Under the pieces are notes generated by a model. The model searched no databases. It saw nothing but the letters and a program-made list of their open reading frames with translations, and was not told where the DNA came from. Made by a program: the position numbers and the translations under genes. A DNA stretch of 64,000 bases from NCBI RefSeq assembly GCF_901000735.1, contig NC_081548.1, positions 1,612,001 through 1,676,000 on the forward strand. Reading direction: 5' to 3'. Origin of the DNA: Corylus avellana. Its lineage: Eukaryota; Streptophyta; Magnoliopsida; Fagales; Betulaceae. Numbering within the stretch: position 1 is the first letter of the stretch; every line of letters starts with the position of its first letter. Below are positions 36,643 through 47,765 of this stretch, one piece after another.

Positions 36643-37927
36643 ATGACATGGAAAATATTTCCCATTTGGTTATTCAAGAGAAGTACTCAAAGCATTAATG
36701 GCTCCCCCAAATGACTTCAACCTGCAAATACAAACTTCATAGTTTGAGTCGTAAAAAAACTCTTCTTGTATGTTCTAAATTTCTTCTTGCTGTAATTTTC
36801 TCTTTTGGGAAGATTGAATATTATATTTGAGTATCATTGTTTCATAGGTTAAAGGTGTGGAGAGAGGGAATAATATTGTCTGTCCTATGTTGTTTCTGAT
36901 TGGAAATAATAATAATGTCTCTTATCACTGTAATAATAATATTGAACCATTCTTTTCTTCTAGATTACTCTCTCACAATTGTTAAGTGTTTTTTTTTTAA
37001 TTGGCTATGATATTACTGTTGTATTGGACAAATGTAGATTATTTTCATTTCTTAGTGTGAAATCACCAGTTCAGTTGTTTCAAAAAAATTTAAAAATTAA
37101 TTATTTAAAGTAATATTTTAAGTTTCAAACTTAGACCTCAACTCTGATATTAGATCATCATTTATTCCAAAAGAGTAAATCACTGTTTAGTCACTCAACT
37201 TATACTTTAACACTTGGAGCCTATTTGAGGTTGCATTAGAGAGCTTAAAACTCATGTCAAACAAAAATTGGCATGTTTGATAAAAAATTCTAATTTTATT
37301 TTTTTTTTTAACTCAAAGAATGGCCGAAAAAAAACGTTTTTTTTTTTTATACTTAAAAACTATATTTCTCAAACGCAATTCTAAACATGTTCTTACAGAA
37401 TTTGGCTTAGATGTGATTTTTTATAATTTTTTCAACTATCCAAATTTAATTTTACTCGCTCTTTCTATCAAAAAAAAAAAAAAGAAATTAAGTCTCAACC
37501 AAAGTAACTCTTTTTACGGCACGCCAAATCCAAGACATAGAAATTGCTTATGCTTCTTTTCTTATACACTTTGAATGTGTTAACAATCCGGCGTTGGTTA
37601 CCAACATGTATAAACCAAATGTCGTTTAACGATTTCCTTCAACGAAACCACATGAGAAACGACTATGTCGTTTATAGAAAAGACCATTTAAAATGCGGAG
37701 TTTTGGGCCTTTTGGCGAAACAGAGCTTCATATAGTGCTTCTCTTGTTTTACTGCTATCAAATTGATTGTGGAGCTTGATTCTGTTAAAACAGAAGTCTT
37801 TAGCAAATGGGTATGATCGAATTGAAAAGATTGTGAGCCTTTTGATACTGGGTATTGAAGAAAAAGAAAAAAGAGAAGGATTTGTGGTTATTTAAGTAGT
37901 GAAAACCCTTATGGTCGTTGCTAATGA
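36643..37927. other. Intergenic region between the peroxidase and PPR genes
   Basis: Starts with the peroxidase 3' UTR. A third copy of the GAGATTGCGTTT-type MITE lies at 37217-37393 (GGAGCCTATTTGAGGTTGC on the left, CTCAAACGCAATTCT on the right). The remainder is AT-rich and no other gene was seen. Confidence 0.5.
37217..37393. mobile_element. MITE downstream of the peroxidase gene
   Basis: Inverted arms GAGCCTATTTGAGGTTGCAT and (reverse complement of the right end) GAACATGTTTAGAATTGCGT bound an AT-rich core. It is related to the two MITEs inside the peroxidase introns. Confidence 0.55.
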
Positions 37928-40057
37928 ATGAGGCCATTGCACTCACTCATTGAGAGTTCAGCGTATGCTTCCTTCAAGGTTTTGGTAAACCATTGTCGGG
38001 CAATCAAATTAGGTGCCGTCGCAGACATCTACACTGCCAACAAAATCTTATGTGGGTATACAAAATGCAGGGATTTATGCGTTGCTCACAAGTTGTTCGA
38101 GGAAATGCCCCACAGAGACACTGTGTCTTGGAATACAATGATCGGTGGGTATATAAACTGTGGGAATTTCGAGATTGCGTGGGAAATTCTGAGAACCATG
38201 AAGAGATATGGATTTGATTTTGATGGGTATACATTTGGAAGCATACTCAAGGGGGTTGCTTGTGCTTATCGGCTTGATCTTGGGCAACAAGTGCATTCGA
38301 TGATCGTTAAGATGGGCTATGCCGGAAATGTTTATTCGGCTAGTGCACTCTTGGACATGTATGCAAAGTGCGAAAGAGTTGAGGATGCATATGTGGTGTT
38401 TCAGTGCATACCGGAGCCTAATTCTGTTTCGTGGAATGCGCTGATCGCTGGTTATGTGCAAGCGGGTGACCGTGGGACTGCATTTTGGCTTTTAGATTGT
38501 ATGGAGCGGGAGGGTGTAAAGCCTGACGATGGCACATTTGCTCCGCTTTTGACGTTGCTTGATGATGCTGATTCTTACAAGTTAACGATGCAGATTCATA
38601 GTAAAATTATAAAGGATGGGCGAGCATTTTATAACACCATGTGCAACGCCTTAATCACTTCATATTCAGAGTGTGGGTCCGTAGAAGATGCCAAAAGAGT
38701 GTTTGATGGTGCTGTTGGCGTCCGAGATTTGGTGACATGGAATTCCATGCTTGCTTCTTACCTCGTATACAATAAAGAAGAACTTGCATTCCAACTCTTC
38801 ATGGATATGCTAGGGCTTGGGTTTGAACCAGACATCTATACTTACACTAGTCTCATTAGTTCTTGTTTTGATGCAACACATAAAAGGAATGGGAAATCCT
38901 TGCATGGATTGGTAATGAAAAGAGGACTGCAACTATCCGTACCAATATCTAATGCATTAATAGCCATGTATCTTAAATCAAATAACAGATCTGTGGAAGA
39001 AGCATTGCTCATTTTTGAGACCATGGAGTCCAAGGACCGTGTTTCATGGAACTCTATTTTGACTGGACTTTCTCAAATTGGCTTAAGTGAAGATGCCTTG
39101 AAATTCTTTGGTCATATGAGATCTGTGGTAGAAGACATTGATCACTATACCTTTTCAGCTGTCCTCCGATCTTGCTCAGACATAGCAACCCTCCAATTGG
39201 GTCAACAAGTCCATGTCTTGGCACTTAAATCGGGCTTTGAATCCAATGAATTTGTTGCCAGTTCATTAATCTTCATGTATTCCAAGTGTGGGATCATTGA
39301 AGATGCTAGGAAATCCTTTGAAGATACCCCGAAAGACAGCTCAATCACTTGGAACTCAATCATTTTTGGGTATGCACAACATGGGCAGGGAAATGTTGCA
39401 CTTGACCTCTTCTACCTAATGACACAGAGTAGCGTGAAACCTGATCATATAACCTTTGTTGCGATTCTAACTGCATGCAGCCATATTGGTTTGGTAGAAG
39501 AAGGACGCAAGTTTCTTATATCTATGGAATCAGAATATGGGATTCCACTGCGAATGGAGCATTACGCCTGTGGAGTCGATCTATATGGGCGAGCTGGGTG
39601 TCTAGATGAGGCAAAAGCATTGATTGAGGCAATGCCTTTTGAACCTGATGCAATGGTGTGGAAGACTTTGCTCGGTGCCTGTAGGATTTGTGGTGACATT
39701 AAATTAGCTAGTCAGGTAGCAAGCCTTTTGCTAGAGCTAGAGCCTCAAGAGCACTGCACTTATGTTCTTCTCTCGAACATGTATGGGCGTCTTAGGCGGT
39801 GGGATGAAAAGGCTAGTGTGACGAGGCTTATGAAGGAAAGGGGAGTGAAAAAGGTCCCTGGTTGGAGTTGGGTAGAAGTTCATAATGAGGTGCATGCTTT
39901 CAATGCAGAAGACCATTCCCACTCCCATTGTCAAGAGATATACCTTGTATTGAGATCGTTAATGGAGGAAATCAGGAGGTTGGATTCTGTTGCCAATTTA
40001 AAGGTTTTGATGCATGATTTTGATCATATGGGTAAGTGCAGTGAATTAATACTCTGA
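37928..40057 (+). CDS. PLS-class pentatricopeptide repeat protein, E subgroup (At3g25970-like)
   Basis: A 709-residue intronless reading frame. PLS-type PPR repeats run from about residue 30 to 570, with recurring phrases HRDTVSWNTMIGGYINCGN, NVYSASALLDMYAKCERVED, PNSVSWNALIAGYVQAGD and DSSITWNSIIFGYAQHGQ. An E domain (about 575-640: PDAMVWKTLLGACRICGD, YVLLSNMYG, VKKVPGWSWVEV) and an E+-like tail follow. There is no DYW deaminase domain. Such proteins bind organellar RNA and recruit a DYW partner for C-to-U editing. Targeting is uncertain because the N terminus is short. An out-of-frame ATG lies 4 bp upstream. Resemblance to At3g25970 is from memory. Confidence 0.93.
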   Translation: MRPLHSLIESSAYASFKVLVNHCRAIKLGAVADIYTANKILCGYTKCRDLCVAHKLFEEMPHRDTVSWNTMIGGYINCGNFEIAWEILRTMKRYGFDFDGYTFGSILKGVACAYRLDLGQQVHSMIVKMGYAGNVYSASALLDMYAKCERVEDAYVVFQCIPEPNSVSWNALIAGYVQAGDRGTAFWLLDCMEREGVKPDDGTFAPLLTLLDDADSYKLTMQIHSKIIKDGRAFYNTMCNALITSYSECGSVEDAKRVFDGAVGVRDLVTWNSMLASYLVYNKEELAFQLFMDMLGLGFEPDIYTYTSLISSCFDATHKRNGKSLHGLVMKRGLQLSVPISNALIAMYLKSNNRSVEEALLIFETMESKDRVSWNSILTGLSQIGLSEDALKFFGHMRSVVEDIDHYTFSAVLRSCSDIATLQLGQQVHVLALKSGFESNEFVASSLIFMYSKCGIIEDARKSFEDTPKDSSITWNSIIFGYAQHGQGNVALDLFYLMTQSSVKPDHITFVAILTACSHIGLVEEGRKFLISMESEYGIPLRMEHYACGVDLYGRAGCLDEAKALIEAMPFEPDAMVWKTLLGACRICGDIKLASQVASLLLELEPQEHCTYVLLSNMYGRLRRWDEKASVTRLMKERGVKKVPGWSWVEVHNEVHAFNAEDHSHSHCQEIYLVLRSLMEEIRRLDSVANLKVLMHDFDHMGKCSELIL

Positions 40058-41684
40058 TGCTTATTCAAATCCTATTGTTTGGGTTTGCTGCTGCACTTTA
40101 TGTTAGGTAAATTATCTTTTTGAAGATGCAAATTATTTTTTTGTATGGGAAAAATATCACAAGTTCAAATTTTAGAGCTTGTGCTCAATGCTGGAAACTT
40201 ACCATAATAGCATTCTCTGTGATATTATAGCCAACAATTTATTCAGGTTATGTATCCTGCTTTTGGCTGCAGGCAAAATAGAGGGAAGTAACAAATAGTG
40301 GAATGCAACCAGTACTGCTGTTCTAACTCGTAGTGATTGTTCCTCAAAGAATGGCTGTGTTTATCAATAAATATTTCACTTGTTTAATTTTTTATCACTG
40401 GTTTGATTTGAATTTTGAGATGTTTTATCAATGAAATTCTTACAATTATCTTCACCAATCAAATTATTTTATTATTCACCCTCCTCAACTTTGGATTAAA
40501 TAATACTTTTTATTAAACCTTCACTTTCCAAATATATACCAACATTTGGAATTTTGCTCGAGTTTATGCTAAAAGGATTTGGCTTACATCCTTTTAAGAA
40601 TTGCTATTGGTTTGATACCAATAACAGTAGTCGTTTAAGAATGACAAGAATTCATATGAATCTGCGATTGAAAAGTCATTAATGTGCAAGCCTCTCCCAT
40701 TGGAGCCCGCTATGCCAAAAGCGAGAGAAACCCCATTTTCTCTCTTCTTCTTTTTTGACAACCACGTCACCTGTACGATTTAGATTTAAGAGCAATTTGT
40801 TTAAGGAAAACGACGTCGTGCAACTTTTTGTTTTGGTGAAAAATGAAATTGGTATGGAGAGTATTGCCGATGTAGTTAAGTAGGTGCATGCTCTTTGATC
40901 TAAGGTTAGCAATTTTTAATATGACTCGCTAATCTAACACGAATTTGGTGAGTTAATATTGAGGATTTGACCCATTAAATAAAACGAGTTAGATTAGGGT
41001 TTACCTATATAGTTTTATATCCTATGCCTCAACACGACCAAAACTCAATACACAAACACAAATTATCACCCGTATTTGATGATTCTAGATTTTGTTTTTT
41101 AATAAATAATGATTTTGAAAGTTGCTATGGTATACGATAAATTAAGCAAGAATTATTTGGTAGCCAGTATTGTCAAATGGATTAGTTTTAGGCATAATAA
41201 TATGAATTTAATTTTTAATAATATGAATGTAATTTCTTAGATAAGAAAAAAAAAAAACTTTTAATTTGGATACCCTTCTTGAAGGCTAATGTACATTTGA
41301 TATATGAAATGACTATTCCATTAAAAAAATAAATAATTTTTATTGAGAATAAAAGAACTATTCTTATGAAAATAGAATAATGATCTCGCTTGTACTTTAG
41401 AAAGAGAGAGATTCAAATTAGTAACCTTCTCTTCATAAGGCATAATCTCCAACTAATTGAGCTATTCTTTAAAGATTTTTTTATTTTTTTATTTCGCTTA
41501 CTAAACATACCATAATTCAAGGAAAAATACTTGTCATAAAAGGGGCCTTATTATAAAATAATGAGTTCACCATACAAATCCCAAACGACACCGTACTTAC
41601 CCACGTATAAAACCTCTGTAAAAAAGTTCCTGAGCTGCAAAGCTAGCACAGAGAGCACGCCCTCCAAGGAAGGAGCCGTGTGAG
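40058..41684. other. Intergenic region between PPR and RRS1, with dispersed repeat copy B
   Basis: 40905-41072 repeats the motif order of 35695-35870 (ATGACTCGCTAATCTAACACG, GACCCATTAAATAAAACGAG, TATATAGTTTTATATCC, CAACACGACC). The rest is AT-rich with A runs at 41247-41258 and no coding potential. The RRS1 start is at 41685. Confidence 0.45.
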
Positions 41685-42220
41685 ATGGAGACCCAAAAGC
41701 AGTTCGAGGTCGACTTTGGCAATCTCATGGCCTTCGATCCTAACCACCACATCCCCTCCCTACCCTCCTCCAGGTTAGGCTTTAGTTTCCCATGTATAAA
41801 ATCCATATATATGCATATGAGTATGTGTTTAGCCATGGGGTTCTGTTTTTCTTTCAAGTGGTACAGTTATTAAAATCTATGTGAAGGTTCTGATTCTGGG
41901 TTTTGTTTTTGGTGTTTTTTTTTTTTTTCTGGGGAATTTTTTGTTTCAGAAAGCGAAGATTTTTCGAAATTTAATTGAAAAAACACGCAGTAGAACACAC
42001 ATTGAGATAAATATATTCATGGCATTGGCTTTTGTTGCTTTTTGGAGGTAGGATTTGAACTCAGAAAGGGTATGCTATAGATGGTATATGAAGGTCTTGT
42101 TAAGAATGGTTACAAGTAAGCGTAAGAAAAAGAAGCCAGAATATGAGGAAAGAAGCTTTCTATGCACACATTCGATATTGAACCATACTACCTTTTTGTT
42201 CTAATGCCTCAAGGAATGTG

Positions 42221-43668
42221 CAGGGGGCAGAACTAGGATTTTTTGTGTTGGGGGCAACCTTTAGTGGCTGCACATTCCGCCCGTCTATATGATACTATTC
42301 CAATTCTCTTTCTGCAATTCTTAACAACAATACCATTTTCTGCAGTGACAAGTTCTCAAAGATGAGTCTGTACAAGAGAAAAGCAACCAATTCATACAAT
42401 TGCAAGATTGCCAAATATGGCAAATTCAAACATATATAAAAAAATCCCTAAACAGACTGAGGCCCAACTGATACGGAAAACCAACTCGGACCCTTTTGGA
42501 AGATTCATCCAAAAATAAGAAAAGCTTTTGAAAATTCCAGAAACATATGTGAATATAGTCATTCTACTTATTTTCATGAACCATATTGCAAATTCAGACA
42601 ATAAATTCTGGAACTCAGGTTGATATTAACAAGATGGCTTAATTCTAAAAAACTAAAGAAATTCTAACAAGTTCATGTTTTTATGGAGGACATTTCTAAA
42701 TAAACTCAAATTCCTTAGTGGGACATTTTTTGGTGATGTAGCAGAAGACTAAGGTAACTAATCAAAGAGCAACGCCTTTGATTCTGCAAGGATAGCCCGC
42801 AAGCTAAAAAAAAGAATAAAACTCCTCAGAGTGTTTGAGAGAGAATTCTCTGATTTGATAATAATTCAATGAGTTCCAGTTTTACATAATAAACTAGCCT
42901 ATTTATAGAAGAGAAATACTTGTAGAGAAAGTAAACCTAATCCTAGTAGTAATAGTAAACCTAATCTTAGTAACAATAGTAAACCTAATCCTAATAAGGA
43001 AAGGAGAATAATTAAAACAAATCTAACCCTATTAAGGAAAGGAATTAAAGTCCTAATAAAATAAAATCATAATATAAAATTGTCAATCAACGAGAATCAT
43101 GACAATCTTTATTTTTGTACTTTCATTGTTTGAGAATGAGTAAAATTCTGATCAAGCAGCGCTGCTCCAATATTATTTTTGATATTTTCTTTATTTTCGT
43201 TTTAACCGAAAATAAAGGTAAATATCGTCCTACATCACTAGGTTTTCTGACCATCTATATAAATAAAGAAGACCCTATTTACAGGAGTGTTCTTCTCAAT
43301 TCACTGCTTCTATAGAAATTTTTTTGCCAACAGTTTTACTAACGACTGCTATAGGCTGTTGGCAAAAAAAAAAAAAAAAAAAAAATTGAAAATGAAAATG
43401 AAAGGGTGTGACACCCACTAACAAATAAGGACCTGTTATTGCTCATTTCTAATATGTTTTTGTTTTATTCCTTCATTTATTTCCAATGTAGAAAAAAAAA
43501 TGAAGATCTAAGTCAACAATAAACTAACTCATCAGGAAGTTCAAATAAGAGCAAGAGCTTAACTTGGTTTTCCCATGACATTTATTCCCAAGTGATGAGT
43601 AAGAGTGGGATAGTCATGTTTCTGGTTTTAAAAATTTGGGTGGGGGGCAAACGTAGGTCCGCCCCCTA
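42221..43668. mobile_element. Non-autonomous hAT-like element in RRS1 intron 1
   Basis: The 8-bp target duplication GGAATGTG is at 42213-42220 and 43669-43676. Termini are CAGGGGGCAGAACTAGG and, reverse-complemented, TAGGGGGCGGACCTACG. The 1.45-kb interior has no transposase. Its 42820-43080 part resembles a retrotransposon LTR piece with a CTAATCCTA/AGTAAAC short repeat (about 42930-43000). A perfect 15-bp inverted repeat is at 43319-43370. Confidence 0.7.
43319..43370. repeat. Perfect 15-bp inverted repeat with A-tail
   Basis: TTTTTTTGCCAACAG (43319-43333) and CTGTTGGCAAAAAAA (43356-43370) enclose a 22-bp loop. The right arm runs into a longer A tract. This looks like a minimal foldback element nested in the hAT-like element. 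Confidence 0.6.
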
Positions 43669-46168
43669 GGAATGTGTGGATATTAAGAAAATCTATTTCC
43701 AAGTTTCACCGTGCATCTATTTGGTGATAACCTTTTTATCTGACATTTTCATAAGTTCTGCAAGGTTTTTTATTTTTCAAAACATCATTGTGTGTGGAAA
43801 ATTACATATTTGGTTTGAGGAGTGCATTTTGTGTGTGTTTTTGAATTGATCTTTCCAAAAATCATAGGGAGGATTTAGTGAAGGAATGTCTAGAGAAGGG
43901 CACTGAATTAGTTCAAGCCATTACGAATAAACTGTTCGACTTACCTTCAACTGAAGACACAGATGGTCCCCTGGTCAAGTTGCCTCCACCAACAACACTG
44001 CCCAGAGAGAAGCCTGTAAGCTCTTCCCTTTTATTTATATACCTATATCTATTTAATCTTCCAGTATATGTACTTTTTATATAGGTTCTGCATATTTACA
44101 TGTAATCATTGCTATTTTGTGCATGCTAAGGTTACACTGAAAGCGTGATTACTTATATGATAAAAAGGGAAGACAGCTTATAACCGGCATTTTTAGAACT
44201 TTCTACCTTGTTGAATTTCTGTTGCCAAAATATAATATATTGCAGTAGCTTCTACAGCTTGCTATCTGGGAAACTAGATTATTAATGGTAACTTTTTTGA
44301 GAGAAGGGTGAATATGTGGAAATGACCCTTGGTTAGGTTGGTTAGGAAATTCCAAGACAAGCGAAGGAAACCTGATTTCTCATGAAAGGAGCAGAAGGGA
44401 AATCTATGTGTCACACCTTGGAGTATAATTACAAATAGAGGAAGATGTATTTGTTGATATTTAAATTGTATAAATGTGCCATGCAGTTCCTAATTGTGTA
44501 TATATGGCATAAACACTCAAGCTTATCTCAAATACATTGTGTTTTCAGCTGCCAAAGCCCAAACCTCCTACGAAATGGGAACTGTTTGCCAAAGCAAGAG
44601 GTTAGTATATCTTTATAATCATCTGCAGCCTATATGGGTAATCAAATATTCGTTTAATATTCAAAACCTTTTTTTTGGACTTTGTATATACATTTAGTAG
44701 ATCTGATCTGTCATGGCTGAAGTTAGATGTTCTTGGTTCTAATGGTTTGAGATTTCATGCAGGTATAAAGAAGCGTACAAAAGACAAGATAGAATATGAT
44801 GAGCAAACTGGTACTTGGAAACGTCGCTACGGATATGATCGGGCAAATGATGAGGAAAATATACCTATCATTGAGGCCAAGATGACTGATGGTAAATAAT
44901 TCAACAAGCCCTTTGGCAAGAATCCATTATTGCCTTCTAGAGCTACTATTTTATTCTATTTTTTTATTTTTGTCAAAATGGGAAAAGGATTTTACTATTT
45001 TTTTTTAAAAAAATCATTAGGTAACTGAGATTATAAAGTGATAAACTTTTATCCACTAATTTACAAGTGTCAAATATCACATCAGTTCTACATTATGTAT
45101 GACATAGTGATCACCTTTTTGTAGTGCCAGGGGAGGACCCTTTTGCTAAAAGACGAACAGATAAGAAGAACCGTGTTGAAAAGCAAGAGAAAAATCGGTT
45201 GCAGAACTTGAAACAAGCAGCAAAAGTTGGTGCTTTATCAAGTTTTGCCTTTTTATCACCTTTCTACTGTTCCGAAAGCATAAAAAATTTCTTAATTGGT
45301 ACAATTAATTGTCACATGGATATTAAATTTGGTTATTAATGGCTACAAATTTACAAATTCTATTCTTTGAGCCTTTTGTAGCCCTGATCAATTCAAAGAA
45401 ATAATGACATGTAAACCGTGATTGTCTTTAATTACCCCTATTGCTCTTTTCTTTTTTCCCTTTATTGGAGGATGCCCCTAGATGCTAACGATGGTTTCAC
45501 TTTTGCAATTTAAGAGTGAACCTATGATTGTGCAATCTCCAAGGTTGATAGTGTTTATATCAAACATGACTTCATCAGATATGATTACTACCTGAACAAC
45601 ACATATTGCAATTATTTTTGGGCATTATGAATAAGCTGTGAAATATCAAAGTGACTAGATCACCTCAACTTAATACCATATATCCTTTGACCCAATTATT
45701 TCAGGACATCTGGCAGTGCGTTGTTTCCTCTCCTTGCTTGTTGCTTATAGCCCAGCCATCCCAATTGATTCTTCATCTTTACGTTAATTGGTAGCATACC
45801 AAGTCCTCATGAATTTATTCATTTTTAATCCTGGCCTTTCTTGCCCAGTGCCCACCATATCTCATCAGCCTTTGCCATTTTGACAATGCTTTAGGAGCTC
45901 TTCTTGGCTTAATTACTTGAGTCAAATAGACCTGTATGTTGTGTTTTCTTGTTCTGATAGTTTAGTTTGAAAAAGTTTTTTGGGGTCCAATCCTCAGTCT
46001 TTGGTAGAGCATTCTCTTCTTGAGTCCATGCCAACTTTGTTTGATTACCATTCTTCTATATTTTCATTTCTCCTTCGTTTGATATATTGTTTATTCACGC
46101 ACAAAGACATGTATGTATACTTCAGTCATATTTTGGCGGTATCATGTTATTATTTTTATATATATTAT

Positions 46169-46324
46169 GAGTAATGCTACTTTTAACTCCCATGTCACAC
46201 CGGTTGATATGACGTGTTTTAAGTTGCATATACTTTTTCTTCTAAGTGACTGACATGAAAAGCCACTTAAAACACGTTACGTCAACTAATGTGACATAGT
46301 GTGACATAGGTGTAAAGAGTTTTA
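46169..46324. mobile_element. MITE A in RRS1 intron 5
   Basis: The left arm GAGTAATGCTACTTTTAACTC, with ATGTCACACCGGTTGATATG and CGTGTTTTAAGT, is mirrored by the right arm (ACTTAAAACACGTTACGTC to TGTAAAGAGTTTTAC). Related copies are at about 47463-47610 and 56275-56396. Confidence 0.65.
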
Positions 46325-46472
46325 CCAAACTAATATCCTACTATGCTGACGTGATATTGTCAATCTACACTTAATTTTTTATTTTTTTATTTTTATTTAA
46401 CAATGGCTAATCTAAAGGTGGATTGACAATTCCATATTAGCATAGTGTGATAGTGGTGGAATATTAGTATGG
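46325..46472. mobile_element. MITE B in RRS1 intron 5, directly adjoining MITE A
   Basis: CCAAACTAATATCCTACTATG to GTCAATCTACACTT on the left pairs with AAGGTGGATTGACAAT to CATAGTG and GGAATATTAGTATGG on the right, around an AT-rich core. It is a different family from MITE A and abuts it. Confidence 0.65.
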
Positions 46473-47041
46473 AATACACCAATATATACTCATCTTATAT
46501 TTTGCAACACTGGACCTGACGAAACTCTTTCTGCAGCCACGTCCAACTAGCTGCCACAGCTTTGCCCATAACGTGAACGCCGGCTGCACCCAAGAAAGTC
46601 ACAAAGGATGAACTTGGGAATGTTGCTGGAATAGCAGCAAGTGCCACAGCCATTGGTGGGAAATTTGACAAGAAGTTGCCAGGAGAAAAGCCTGCACAAC
46701 ATAAAGGGAAATATCGCAAGGTTTGTAGACTTTTACAAATGCAAATGCTTCTCTGATAAAGTTTACTCTTAGCAATTGAGTGGTTCAACATCTTCTGTAA
46801 ATCCTTTCAGTTCCTACCAGTTGTGGAAGGAAAAGGGATATCACAAGAGAAGGAGCAAACCGAGAAAGTTCTGAATAAGCTAATCTCTAAGAATTCCCAT
46901 GAAATTTTCAACGTTGATAAGGTAAAATTTATCCATTCAGTTACATCTTTCCTTGGTGGTCAAGTCTTCTGCTTTGTTGGTCAAATCAAGTCTTGCTTAT
47001 CAATTGGACATGTATTGTTTGGGATCTAGGCTGTCAACATG

Positions 47042-47061
47042 TTTTTCTTATCAAAAACATG
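47042..47061 (+). mobile_element. 20-bp L1-end-like insertion in RRS1 exon 8
   Basis: TTTTTCTTATCAAAAACATG separates AACATG from TACAATGTG in the conserved AVNMYNVKKEKK coding segment. The insert holds TTTCTTATCAAAA, the L1 3' terminus (compare 6241-6254), and AACATG is repeated at both ends (47036-47041 and 47056-47061). It shifts the frame by 20 nt. Confidence 0.6.
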
Positions 47062-47154
47062 TACAATGTGAAAAAAGAGAAGAAGCGCAAGTACCAGAAA
47101 GATAAGTCTACACCAACCTCAAGCAAGTTGAAACCGAAGATGAAACGTCATAAG

Positions 47155-47229
47155 AAGGGGTCTTCATCCTCGAAGAAGGGATCTTCGTACTCGAATAAGG
47201 GATCTTCATCCTCAAGGAAGGGATCTTCC
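47155..47229 (+). repeat. 21-bp coding minisatellite in RRS1 tail
   Basis: About 3.5 units of AAGGGATCTTCATCCTCG plus AAG-like triplets encode a KGSSSSK/KGSSYSN/KGSSSSR/KGSS repeat in the basic C terminus. The unit length keeps the frame. Confidence 0.7.
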
Positions 47230-47462
47230 AAGAAAGCAAAGGCAAAATGAGAGTAGGTGATTGGAACTCTGGAGAGCTTGTAGAGTTTTGGATCAGGGAA
47301 AGTTTGTTTACTTGGAACAAAGTGTTTTGTATAAGATTGTAAAATTTTGGAGCAAAAAATTATGTTCTCTCTCTCGTTCACGCGCACAGACGCATCTTTG
47401 GATTATACCTAGTTCAATTTTGAAATAAATCATCTTAGGTATGATATACTCTACAACTCAGG

Positions 47463-47610
47463 CTAGGAATAATACTATTTTTCGTACTTATCACACACAT
47501 TTCACATTAGTTGATATACTATAATTTATGTGGAAAATCATTTTAAATATGTCACGTTGGTCGATGTAAAATAGATGTGAAAAGGGGCATTATTCCTTAG
47601 CCTAGTGGCA
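47463..47610. mobile_element. MITE downstream of RRS1 (MITE A family)
   Basis: The left arm AGGCTAGGAATAATACTATT is mirrored by the right arm, reverse complement AGGCTAAGGAATAATGCCCC. The inner arms share a CACATTAGTTGATAT/CACGTTGGTCGATGT type pairing. Target duplication is unclear. Confidence 0.6.
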
Positions 47611-47765
47611 GTGGGTAACATCTAGAAATAATGCATGTTTTGTTGTTTCTTGAATTGCCAGATGAGACTATGGACACAAACTTTCTCTATTTGCCCAAAT
47701 GTCTGGACATCAAGGACAGATGTCCGAACATGAGAGGTAAATAGGGTTAATAAAGTTCTGTAAAT

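Larger units (their letters stand above)
41685..47250 (+). pseudogene. RRS1: RRS1 ribosome biogenesis regulator, apparently inactivated
   Basis: RRS1 brings 5S RNP into pre-60S ribosomes in the nucleolus. Recognisable exons: 41685-41773, 43868-44015, 44549-44600, 44763-44891, 45125 to about 45243, 46537-46720, 46811-46921, 47029-47250. Conserved parts are present: [104 protein letters not shown] and a Lys/Ser-rich nucleolar tail. Three defects: exon 5 ends TCAAG/TTTTGC where a GT donor is expected; TGA at 46574-46576 stands where PITGT needs Gly; a 20-bp insertion at 47042-47061 splits AVNM/YNVKKEKK and shifts frame. With these the product would stop after about 175 residues. Splicing or assembly error is possible for one defect but unlikely for three. 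Confidence 0.78.

Noticed and set aside
38004..38461. Minus-strand frames under the PPR gene
   Set aside because: Antisense shadows of a 709-codon PPR frame; repeats such as YTHI arise from the reverse of repeated TGG/TAT codons.
40679..40912. 77-codon minus-strand frame between PPR and RRS1
   Set aside because: No recognisable domain or start context, and it adjoins a dispersed repeat.
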